A stretch of 64,000 nt of DNA, taken from positions 1 to 64,000 of the forward strand of contig JAMPYF010000001.1 in assembly GCA_023700805.1 (NCBI GenBank), given 5' to 3'. Below are positions 36,145 through 43,991 of the stretch, in pieces. Both the position numbers and the translations under genes were made by a program. Within the stretch, counting starts at the first letter, position 1; every line of letters begins with the position of its first letter. Below the pieces are notes generated by a model. The model worked only from the letters and a program-made list of their open reading frames with translations. It was not told the origin of the DNA and ran no database searches. Source of the DNA: Sulfuritalea sp. Lineage in GTDB: Bacteria; Pseudomonadota; Gammaproteobacteria; Burkholderiales; Rhodocyclaceae.

Positions 36145-36948
36145 CTATCCAAACTCCCGGCGCTCAAGCGCCTTCCAGCCAAGAGCGAGCACGATTGCAG
36201 CATAGGCCAAAGCCATCAGCACGGACCAGGTCAAGGACTGCAAATGGGGCGGCACTCCGTACAGCGGCCAGTCGCGCCAATCCAGGCGCGAAAGGTCCGG
36301 GATCAGCCAACGAATCGCCTCGACTGGCCCCCCCCAGGTTTCAAGGAAAGGGGTATCGCCATCGGCACCACGCGCAATATAGTCTGCCGCCGCACCCAAG
36401 GATTTGCCAGCGATCGCGAAGCCTGCGCCGATCAGCAGCGGCAATAGCGATACCGTTGATACTGTTGCCGTCGCCAGGGCGACGGCCGCAACCACACTGA
36501 CGTCGAGCACCAGGCCCGCGATCGTCGCCCAATACGGCAAGCCAAGACTGACGCGAAATTCCTGATCAAAATTAGGGCTCGACAGGCCGACAGCCAGCAA
36601 CAGGCTTAGCGCCAAAATAGCGGCCGACAGGCAGACCAGACCGAGTACGGCAAAATATCGCCCCAGCAGGAAAGCCGCACGCGAAACCGGGTAAGAAAGT
36701 GACTGCAGAATGATCTTGCGATCGACCTCGCGCGCCACGAGATCCTGCACCCAGAACAGGCTAAGCAGGATGAGCGTGAAGCGCATGCCCGAGAATCCGA
36801 TATCGAGGGCAACCGTGCGCGGATGGCGGGGCGAGAAACTCGCCGAAAGATAGGCCACGGCCACCAGAACAAGACCCAAGGCGAACACGATCTGTACGCT
36901 GCGTCCCCTGATTCCCGAGCGCAATCCGGAAACAACGAATTCAAACAT
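36145..36948 (-). CDS. ABC-2 type permease, PilI-like
   Basis: A 267-residue membrane protein with about six hydrophobic helices, of the ABC-2/NosY type; FWVQDLVAREVDRKIILQSLSYPVSRAAFLLGRY is a typical cytoplasmic loop of this family. ATG 36948 is taken as start; an in-frame TTG at 36969 would overlap the terminator stem of the pilin unit. It forms the membrane part of the ABC module with the next two genes. Confidence 0.8.
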   Translation of the reverse strand: MFEFVVSGLRSGIRGRSVQIVFALGLVLVAVAYLSASFSPRHPRTVALDIGFSGMRFTLILLSLFWVQDLVAREVDRKIILQSLSYPVSRAAFLLGRYFAVLGLVCLSAAILALSLLLAVGLSSPNFDQEFRVSLGLPYWATIAGLVLDVSVVAAVALATATVSTVSLLPLLIGAGFAIAGKSLGAAADYIARGADGDTPFLETWGGPVEAIRWLIPDLSRLDWRDWPLYGVPPHLQSLTWSVLMALAYAAIVLALGWKALERREFG

Positions 36949-36963
36949 TGGCTGATGTGCAGA

Positions 36964-36994
36964 AATCAAACGGGCGCACCGTATGGCGCGCCCG
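36964..36994 (-). terminator. Terminator after the pilin bicistron
   Basis: A 7-bp GC stem (36971-36977 with 36988-36994) with a 10-nt loop lies 27 bp downstream of the small secreted gene. On the minus strand it is followed by TTTGATTTC, a short T-rich tract. It would separate the pilin bicistron from the ABC module, allowing read-through. The stem is short, so strength is uncertain. Confidence 0.5.
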
Positions 36995-37020
36995 TCGATA
37001 CTGCAAGGAACTGAAACGAA

Positions 37021-37395
37021 TCAGCCCGCCGTCGGGGCGAAGGTGCTCGTCGCCGCCGCGCTGGCATCGGTTGCGGCACAACCGGTAGCGCACGCAGACG
37101 CACTGGAAACCGAGCCACCCGCCGTGGAGCCTGCAAACGAACGCCCCCCCTTGACCGAGCCAGAACCGACACGCATATAGGTCGCATTCGCACTTTCGGC
37201 CGTCAGATGCACATTGGCCGAGCACTTCGCCGTGAACGCATTTTTGACGAAGTCCGTTGCGGCACCAGCACCCGGGTTACTCGTTGCGCTGGAAGCCGAC
37301 GAACCGCCTGCACAAACCGCCGTTGACGCAGCATTGGCAGTACCGGACGCAATCGCACTGGCAGCAAGCACGGAAGCCAAAATTACCTTTTTCAT
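37021..37395 (-). CDS. Secreted Ser/Thr/Ala/Gly-rich protein, pilin partner candidate
   Basis: A 124-residue protein with a clear signal peptide (MKKVILASVLAASAIASGTANA, cleavage near residue 22-23) and a mature part of about 100 residues that is very rich in Ser, Thr, Ala and Gly. Four cysteines (28, 58, 102, 106) could form two disulfides. It follows the short pilin by 26 bp with its own AGGAGA ribosome site. In Geobacter a short pilin gene is likewise followed by a small secreted partner gene (PilA-C). No homology can be claimed, but position and export suggest the same role. The Ser/Thr content makes it an obvious candidate for O-glycosylation by the neighbouring OGTs. Confidence 0.7.
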   Translation of the reverse strand: MKKVILASVLAASAIASGTANAASTAVCAGGSSASSATSNPGAGAATDFVKNAFTAKCSANVHLTAESANATYMRVGSGSVKGGRSFAGSTAGGSVSSASACATGCAATDASAAATSTFAPTAG

Positions 37396-37421
37396 AAATA
37401 TCTCCTATTGGTCGAGTCGCG

Positions 37422-37604
37422 TTAGTTGGTCGAATTCGCGACGGACTGAGTCAACAGATTCTTGGCGTCCGACTGAGCAGCCTTGTCTTCGCCCTTCTTT
37501 GTGTACTCACTGAACTGGGGAATCGCGATGGCGGCCAAGATACCGATGATGGCAACCACGATCATCAACTCGATCAGGGTAAATCCCTTTTGCAGCTTTT
37601 TCAT
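37422..37604 (-). CDS. pilA: Short type IV pilin
   Basis: A 60-residue prepilin: leader MKKLQKG, prepilin-peptidase site G7/F8, then [23 protein letters not shown] with Glu5 of the mature protein. The mature chain has only 53 residues and lacks the globular C-terminal head of normal 140-160-residue pilins, as in Geobacter PilA (61 residues). Aromatic residues in the mature chain are only F1, F24 and Y27. ATG 37604 is decided by AGGAG seven bases upstream; the 20-codon upstream extension is not a pilin leader. It heads a bicistron with the secreted partner, with a 16-bp palindrome in its leader. Confidence 0.92.
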   Translation of the reverse strand: MKKLQKGFTLIELMIVVAIIGILAAIAIPQFSEYTKKGEDKAAQSDAKNLLTQSVANSTN

Positions 37605-37625
37605 GCATTTCTCCTTTCGAAAGAG

Positions 37626-37641
37626 CCCAAGCCGGCTTGGG
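37626..37641 (-). promoter_or_regulatory. Palindrome in the pilA leader
   Basis: A perfect 16-bp palindrome (CCCAAGCC and its complement) sits 22-37 bp upstream of the pilA ATG, just upstream of the ribosome site. It could be an operator or, in the transcript, a 5'-UTR hairpin. No T-tract follows, so it is not a plain terminator. Confidence 0.45.
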
Positions 37642-37832
37642 TAAACTTGGTCAAGCAGGAACAATGCCCGAATTGATAGCGTCCTGCGGTATCAATGGCA
37701 TCAAGCACAATGAGGTTCCGCGCCATGCGATTGAGCGCAAATCGCGTCTTTACGCGACCACAAAGTCGACCAGGTGCGTCACGCCCTGACAATTTTTGGC
37801 ACTTTTGGCCCCGAACTGGCGTTTGCTGCCGG

Positions 37833-39806
37833 TCATGTGGTCGCCTCCAAAGTCCGGCAATGCCGTTGCCACATGGCTCTATAGCGCGATTCGAGTTCGC
37901 CGCTGAATCTCTGAGTATCGAAGAGTGGCGATGACAGCCGGTTCATTCTCAGTTTGTCGCGAATCGACAGTAAACGACGGGTATTTGACGCCAGATCGAG
38001 TGCTTTTGCGCGGTACTCCTCGATCGAACCGACCGCCAACTCTCCCAAGCCTACTGCATTCAGCATGCTACCGGAAACACGACTGGCAAATGTCTCGCCC
38101 ATCATCGTCAACACGGGAAGCCCAGCCCAAAGAGCGTCGCTTGTAGTGGTGTGGGCGCCGAAGGGAAATGTGTCCAACGCCAGGTCGGCCAGCGCCAGGC
38201 GCGCCAAATGCAGTTCTGGAGGCCTTGCAGCGGCGAATATGAGCCGGGAGTCGGCGATTCCTCGCCGACTTGCTTCGGCCACAAGATTTATCTTTGCCAG
38301 ATCGTTGGCAGCGTACAGCCACAGCACGCTGCCGGGAAGTTCGCTCAGGAGATCGCACCAACAATAGAAGATCTCTGGGGTGATCTTGAGGGGGCGGCTG
38401 AAACAACAGAACACGAATCCATTTTCCGGCAAGCCCTCTTCCTGACGGGTTCGCGTTTTTCCGATCGGGCGACTTGAATCATTCGGATGGCAGCAATTTG
38501 GCATCAGGACCAATTCTTCCGCGAAATTCTGCTGGTCCGCAAGAGGTGTAGAAATCGGATCCCCGATCAGGTAGTCGACCAAAACTCGACTGCCCAGCGT
38601 ACCGGAGTAACCCAGCCAATTGACCTGAATCGGCGCGGGTCGGTAGCCGAGCGCTGCAGTCCTGGTATTGCCGGTCCAACCAGCAAGGTCGACAAGTATG
38701 TCTATCGATTCATCGCGAATGCGCCCGGCAAGGATCTCAGGTGAACATCCCCGAACATCGTGGAAAGAATCGCAGGCTGCAACAATCCGTCGCCTCATCA
38801 CGCCCTGGTCGTCGCTGCCATAGGAAAAGGCGTGTATCTCGAACTCTGCATGCTCGTGATGCTCCAGCACCCCGATCAGCAAACGCATGACCGCATGGTC
38901 ATGAAAATCCGCTGAAAGGTAGGCGATGCGCAAGCGCCTGGCCGGATCCGGATTAACGCTGGCAGGCATCTGAACAGCTGGGTGAGGAAGCAGGGATTCC
39001 GCAAAATCCCCGGTCAGCGCCAGTTGCTCTTCTGCAGTGATTTCAGGCAGCAAAAGAAATGTAAATGGCTCCAGCGGAGTCCTGCCCTCGCCGATGAATT
39101 GCTTGCAGCGGTCGACCATTTCCGGAATCTGTCGCCAATCGCACAACTCCAGCCGACAAAAGAGAAGCTGGGACAATAGGTGGAAGTCCTCTGTGTCCTG
39201 CGGCCTCCCTGGACACAGGCTGGCGAGAAGACGTTCGCTGTCTTGTGGACGTCCCGCATCGGCAAAAGCAAAACCGGCAAAGCGCAATGCATTCGCCTGG
39301 CCCTCGCCGTCAAGTGCGGCCGCCTGCAAGAATGCCCGGGCAGCATCCAGATGAGCTGACCTTGCATAACGAAGCCGTCCGAGTTCAATCCATGCCGCCT
39401 GATCAGCCTGGTCAAGTTCGGTTACGCGCAGGAATGCTGCCTCTGCCTCCCGGGCGCGCTTCATGCCATTTAGCAGTATCCCGAGATTGAACCAAAGATT
39501 CGGATCTTCCGGACTAAGTTCAATGCCTGACCGCAGCGTGGACTCTGCATCAGACATTTTTCCCGCCATATGCTGGACGTTGGCCAGATCAGACCATGCT
39601 TCCTGATTCCCTGGCTCAGCTTCACAAGCAATTTGGAGTTGCCGTATTGCCTCTTCGTAGTCGCCAGTCTGCGTTAGCACGACCCCGTAAAAATGCAGAT
39701 CCCGAACCTTGACCGGAGGCTGTGTCAATACTTGCTCAAGTATGGCTTTTGCTTCGTCATGGCGGCCGCTTTGCCATGCAATCAATGCCATCTCCCTCAA
39801 TTCCAT
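37833..39806 (-). CDS. TPR-SPINDLY O-GlcNAc transferase-like protein 3
   Basis: A 657-residue protein with N-terminal TPRs (about residues 1-200; AEPGNQEAWSDLANVQHMAGKMSDAESTLR) and a GT41 catalytic part with DFHDHAVMRLL (histidine kept), FCCFSRPLKITPEI (lysine kept, but SR replaces the usual NN) and LDTFPFGAHTTTSDALWAGLP. It lies upstream of pilA on the same strand; the 228 bp in between contain the pilin leader. Together with the two OGT-like genes past the ABC module it brackets the pilin locus. A role in glycosylating pilin-locus proteins is an inference from this arrangement. Confidence 0.88.
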   Translation of the reverse strand: MELREMALIAWQSGRHDEAKAILEQVLTQPPVKVRDLHFYGVVLTQTGDYEEAIRQLQIACEAEPGNQEAWSDLANVQHMAGKMSDAESTLRSGIELSPEDPNLWFNLGILLNGMKRAREAEAAFLRVTELDQADQAAWIELGRLRYARSAHLDAARAFLQAAALDGEGQANALRFAGFAFADAGRPQDSERLLASLCPGRPQDTEDFHLLSQLLFCRLELCDWRQIPEMVDRCKQFIGEGRTPLEPFTFLLLPEITAEEQLALTGDFAESLLPHPAVQMPASVNPDPARRLRIAYLSADFHDHAVMRLLIGVLEHHEHAEFEIHAFSYGSDDQGVMRRRIVAACDSFHDVRGCSPEILAGRIRDESIDILVDLAGWTGNTRTAALGYRPAPIQVNWLGYSGTLGSRVLVDYLIGDPISTPLADQQNFAEELVLMPNCCHPNDSSRPIGKTRTRQEEGLPENGFVFCCFSRPLKITPEIFYCWCDLLSELPGSVLWLYAANDLAKINLVAEASRRGIADSRLIFAAARPPELHLARLALADLALDTFPFGAHTTTSDALWAGLPVLTMMGETFASRVSGSMLNAVGLGELAVGSIEEYRAKALDLASNTRRLLSIRDKLRMNRLSSPLFDTQRFSGELESRYRAMWQRHCRTLEATT

Positions 39807-39980
39807 ATCTGACCCAGGCTCCGCAACGAGGTACTCTTATGTGCCTTGACAGCATATAGATCAATGGGCGGTGAGCTCACAACTCCTTGCATCTAGGAAT
39901 TGGGCCCGCACAATAAGAATACCAGCGCGCCAATCTGCCGTGCCCATTGCGGCTGTCAACGCAATATCGGGGGAACGCTG

Positions 39981-41603
39981 CTAACGCAGAATCGTCTGCT
40001 CATCCACCGCGTCGATTTGCCCCGCATCGAGAAACTGCTCCGCATAACGCCGATATACGCCCTGCTTGACGAATACATCGAACAGATCGGGGTCGATATG
40101 GCCGCCCTTCTTGAAGTTGGCCATGATGGACATGGCCTGCGACAGCTTCATGCCGTGCTTGTAGGGGCGGTCGCGGGCGGTCAGGGCCTCGAAGATGTCG
40201 GCGATGCCCATCATCCTGGCCTGGACCGACATCTGCTCTCGCGTCAGCCCCTTGGGATAGCCTTTGCCGTCCATCCGTTCGTGATGGCCTCCGGCGTACT
40301 CGGGTACCCGGGTCAGGTGTTTCGGCCACGGCAGCTGTTCCAGCATCTTGATGGTGGCGACGATGTGATGGTTGATGACGTCGCGCTCCTTCAGCGTCAG
40401 CGTTCCGGCGCGGATGGTCAGGTTGACGACTTCGTCGGCGGTGAGGAACTCGGTTTCGACGGCATCGACGTTGCGCCACTTGCGGCCGCTGCCTATGTCG
40501 CGCACGCGCTGCAGGTCCTCGTCCTTCATGGCCTCGCCACCGACATTGGCCTTGCGCAGGAACTCCCGGTCCGCGTCGAGGGCGCGGACTTCATCCTGAT
40601 AGGCGTGCCAGATACGGTCTTCCGCCTCGGGGTTGACGTTTTGGCGCAGGGCCAACTGTTTGCGCAGCGCGTCCAGTTCCGCGTCGCGCTTGAGCACTTC
40701 GAAGCGGGTGTCGATCAGTTGGATGCGGTCGAACAGGGTTTGCAGCTTGGTCGCCTTGTCCACCACATGAACCGGCGTCGTCACCTTGCCGCAGTCGTGC
40801 AGCAGACCGGCGATCTTGAGTTCGTAGCGATCGCGCTCGTCCATCTTGAACGAAGCCAGGGGACCTTCCTGCGTTGCGTCGGCCGCTTCGGCCAGCATCA
40901 TGGTCAGGGCCGGCACGCGCTGGCAATGGCCGCCGGTGTAAGGCGATTTCTCGTCGATCGCCAGGTTGATCAGGCTGATGAAGGCCTCGAACAGTTCTTC
41001 GAGCTGGGTGATCAGCAGGCGGTTGGTCAGGGCGATGGCGGCCTGGGAGGCGAGCGACTCGGCCAGGCTCTGGTCGGCGGATGAAAAAGTCGTAACCTCG
41101 TGTGTATGCGGATCGAGCGTGTTGATCAGTTGCAGCACGCCGATGATCTCGCCCTCATGATTCTTCATCGGCACCGTGAGGAAAGACTGCGATCGGTAGC
41201 CTGTGCGCGCGTCGAAGCTGCGGGTGCCCGAAAAGTCGAAACCCGCTTCGGTGTATGCATCGGCAATATTGACGGTCTTGTCGTGAATGGCGGCATAGGC
41301 GGCCACCATCGAATCATTCGACTCGCCCTTGTCGTTGATCAGCGGCAGATTCGGAAAGTTGATCGCATTGCCGGTGGTGCCACCCATCGCGATGTGCAGC
41401 GAATCGGTGCGCAGGATCTCGAAGCGCAGCGCGCGACCGTCTTCGGTTACGCGATAAAGCGTGCCGCCGTCGGCATGGGTGATGGTCTTGGCTGCAATCA
41501 GTATCGACTCGAGCAGGCGATTGATGTCGCGCTCCTTGGAGAGCGCGGCGCCGATTGCATTCAGCTGTTCGAGACGGCGAAACAGATTGGCGGAACTGTC
41601 CAT
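39981..41603 (-). CDS. GAF-HD-GYP protein, probable c-di-GMP phosphodiesterase
   Basis: A 540-residue soluble protein with an N-terminal GAF domain (about 15-190; DGGTLYRVTEDGRALRFEILRT) and a C-terminal HD-GYP domain. The HD motif is in LKIAGLLHDCGKVTTP near residue 267 and the GYP motif in HHERMDGKGYP near 437, so catalytic residues look intact. HD-GYP enzymes hydrolyse c-di-GMP (or cGAMP). It is the last gene of the signalling series, 9 bp after the GAF-PilB-like ATPase, whose GAF domain it resembles. The 174 bp to the next gene hold no clear terminator. Confidence 0.9.
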   Translation of the reverse strand: MDSSANLFRRLEQLNAIGAALSKERDINRLLESILIAAKTITHADGGTLYRVTEDGRALRFEILRTDSLHIAMGGTTGNAINFPNLPLINDKGESNDSMVAAYAAIHDKTVNIADAYTEAGFDFSGTRSFDARTGYRSQSFLTVPMKNHEGEIIGVLQLINTLDPHTHEVTTFSSADQSLAESLASQAAIALTNRLLITQLEELFEAFISLINLAIDEKSPYTGGHCQRVPALTMMLAEAADATQEGPLASFKMDERDRYELKIAGLLHDCGKVTTPVHVVDKATKLQTLFDRIQLIDTRFEVLKRDAELDALRKQLALRQNVNPEAEDRIWHAYQDEVRALDADREFLRKANVGGEAMKDEDLQRVRDIGSGRKWRNVDAVETEFLTADEVVNLTIRAGTLTLKERDVINHHIVATIKMLEQLPWPKHLTRVPEYAGGHHERMDGKGYPKGLTREQMSVQARMMGIADIFEALTARDRPYKHGMKLSQAMSIMANFKKGGHIDPDLFDVFVKQGVYRRYAEQFLDAGQIDAVDEQTILR

Positions 41604-41612
41604 GTCCGTTCC

Positions 41613-43991
41613 CTATTTGATGCAGACGGCCCGCACCTGCTTGAGATCGGTCACGCCCTGCAGCGCCTTTTCCAGGCCGTCCATCTTGAGGGTCAGCATG
41701 CCGTCCTCCAATGCTTGGGCGAACAATTGCGCGACACGGGCGTGCTCCTGGATCAGCTTCTTCAGGGGTTCCGTACCGATCATCAGTTCGTGCAGGCCGA
41801 CGCGTCCCTTGTAGCCGCTGCCGCCGCAGGTGTCGCATCCCTTGGCCCGGGTGAACACCAGATGCCCGTCCTTGCCGTAGTCCTTGATCAGGCGCTCCAG
41901 CGTCGCCTTGTAGGCGGCGTCCTTGTCCTTGAGGAAAGGCCCGGTGTTATCGAGCTCGCTGCAATACTCCTTCATGAACAGCCTGACCTCATCTGCATCC
42001 GGCGTATAGCTTTCCTTGCACTTGCACAGGCGCTTGGCCAGGCGCTGGGCCAGAATGCCCAGCAGCGCGTCGGAGAAGTTGAAGGGGTCCATGCCCATGT
42101 CGAGCAGGCGGATGATGGATTCCGGCGCGCTGTTGGTGTGAAGGGTGGCGAACACCAGGTGGCCGGTCAGGGACGCCTCGATGCCGATGCCGGTGGTTTC
42201 GGCGTCGCGCATTTCGCCGACCATGATGATGTCCGGGTCGGCCCGCAGGAAGGCCTTCATCACCGTGGCGAAATCCATCACCTTTTTGTTCACCTGCACC
42301 TGACGCAGGCCTTTTTGCGTGATTTCGACCGGGTCTTCGGCGGTCCAGATCTTGGTATCGACGGTGTTCAGATAACCCAGCACCGAGTGCAGCGTGGTCG
42401 TCTTGCCCGAACCGGTCGGACCGCAGACGAAGAACAATCCGTATGGCTTGGAAATCGTTGCCTTGAGCTTGGTCAGGTTGGTCGGCAGCACGCCCAGCTT
42501 GTCCAGCGGGATCGGCTCGCCGCCAGCCAGGATACGCATCACGACATCCTCGACGCCGCCGGTGGAGGGAATCGTCGCCACCCGCAGTTCGATGTCCAGC
42601 GGGCCGTATTTCTTGAACTTGATCTTGCCGTCCTGCGGCTTGCGGCGCTCGGCGATATCGAGATCGCACATGATCTTGAGCCGCGCCACCATCGCGTTGC
42701 GGTAACTGGCCGGCACTTCGATGTACTTCGCCAGCGAACCATCGCGGCGGAAGCGGATCAACACCTTATCCTTGCCCAGACCAGGTTCGATGTGGATGTC
42801 CGAAGCACCCTGCTGATAGGCATCGATGATGATCTTGTTGACCAGCTTGACCAGTTCATTGTCCGCCGCCGCGGAGATGTCGTCGGCGGCACCGCCTTCG
42901 CCCTCGCCCTCGTCCTGATCGAGGGTCGACAGCAGGTCGCCTACCGAACTGTCGTCGGTAAAGCCGGGAACGCCGCTTGCACCGAACAACTGATCGACCG
43001 TTTGCCCGAATTCGTGATTGGTGGTGACTCGATAGACGACCTTGGCCCTTGGAAACACGTTGTTGACGACGCGCGAACCCTTGACCTGCTCGGGGTCCAT
43101 ACAAACCACCATGACGCCTTCCGGTCCTTCTTCCACCGGAGCCCATTTGGCCTGCTCCAGGAAATCCCGCTTCAGGTTCTTGAGCAGATCGACCGGCTTG
43201 ATACGGTCGGTCCGGAACGGCTCGTAGGGCACATTGAAGAACTTGCCCAGGGCCACGCCCAGCGCCTGATGCTTGACCTGGAACTCATTGACCAGCACTT
43301 CCTCGATGTCGAGATTCTTGCGCCGCGCGGTGCGCTGCGCAAGCTCCAGTTCCTGCGCCGAAATGACCGCGTCGGAGACCAGGAAGTCATATTTTGTCTT
43401 GACCGCCTGGGCGGGCTTGCTGCGCTGATTGAAGGCGATCGCCAGGGTCTCGCACAGTCCCTTGACGCCTTCCTGTGCGACTACAGCGAATGGCGTGCCC
43501 GCCTTGTTGTTGATGATCTGGACCACACCCAGCAGTTCGCCGCTCTGTGCATCCACCACCGGCGCCACCAGCATCTGCTTGGTGCGATAGCCGGTGCGCT
43601 TATCAACTTCCTGCAGGAAGCGCAGCGAAGGATTGATCGCCTTGAGCTCCGCATCATCATAGACGTCGCGGATATTCACGGTCTTCTTGGCCAGCGCGAC
43701 ATGACCGGCAATACTCTGGTCGGCGATCGGCAGGCGCAAATCCTTGAAGGAATTCAGGCCGGTCTTCACCTTGGAAACGATGGATGCCTTGTCATCGCCT
43801 ACGGTATAAATCGTGAGCCGATCGGCATTGAACAAGCTGCAAATATCGCCGGACAGCTCCAGCATGATTTCGTCGATGTTGGATGTCGCATGAATCTTGT
43901 TGGTAACGACCTGGAGGTTCTTGAAAAATGCAAGGCGGGAGTCCACATCGGACCCGGCGGCCTCGGGGGATGCAGTAGGCACGGCACTCAT
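41613..43991 (-). CDS. GAF-MshEN-PilB/GspE secretion-type ATPase
   Basis: A 792-residue protein: GAF domain at about 20-190 (SNIDEIMLELSGDICSLFNADRLTIY), an MshEN-like N-domain at about 205-340, then the type II/IV assembly ATPase with Walker A GPTGSGKTTTLH near 524, Walker B/Asp box LRADPDIIMVGEMRDAETT, and the zinc tetracysteine (CKCKESY and CDTCGGSGYKGRVG). Ordinary PilB/GspE have no GAF domain. The first MshEN motif reads KYDFLVSDAVIS instead of RLGxxLVxxgxI, so c-di-GMP binding is doubtful. It may be the motor for the short pilin 4 kb downstream; no other pil or gsp genes are in the window. Overlaps the preceding gene by ATGA. Confidence 0.9.
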   Translation of the reverse strand: MSAVPTASPEAAGSDVDSRLAFFKNLQVVTNKIHATSNIDEIMLELSGDICSLFNADRLTIYTVGDDKASIVSKVKTGLNSFKDLRLPIADQSIAGHVALAKKTVNIRDVYDDAELKAINPSLRFLQEVDKRTGYRTKQMLVAPVVDAQSGELLGVVQIINNKAGTPFAVVAQEGVKGLCETLAIAFNQRSKPAQAVKTKYDFLVSDAVISAQELELAQRTARRKNLDIEEVLVNEFQVKHQALGVALGKFFNVPYEPFRTDRIKPVDLLKNLKRDFLEQAKWAPVEEGPEGVMVVCMDPEQVKGSRVVNNVFPRAKVVYRVTTNHEFGQTVDQLFGASGVPGFTDDSSVGDLLSTLDQDEGEGEGGAADDISAAADNELVKLVNKIIIDAYQQGASDIHIEPGLGKDKVLIRFRRDGSLAKYIEVPASYRNAMVARLKIMCDLDIAERRKPQDGKIKFKKYGPLDIELRVATIPSTGGVEDVVMRILAGGEPIPLDKLGVLPTNLTKLKATISKPYGLFFVCGPTGSGKTTTLHSVLGYLNTVDTKIWTAEDPVEITQKGLRQVQVNKKVMDFATVMKAFLRADPDIIMVGEMRDAETTGIGIEASLTGHLVFATLHTNSAPESIIRLLDMGMDPFNFSDALLGILAQRLAKRLCKCKESYTPDADEVRLFMKEYCSELDNTGPFLKDKDAAYKATLERLIKDYGKDGHLVFTRAKGCDTCGGSGYKGRVGLHELMIGTEPLKKLIQEHARVAQLFAQALEDGMLTLKMDGLEKALQGVTDLKQVRAVCIK

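Noticed and set aside
37605-37664. A 20-codon N-terminal extension of the pilin
   Set aside because: It would place the prepilin leader in the protein interior; the ATG at 37604 has a good ribosome site and gives a normal leader.
37605-37832. A sigma-54 promoter for pilA
   Set aside because: No TGGCAC-N5-TTGC-like pair with correct spacing was found in the 228 bp upstream on the minus strand.
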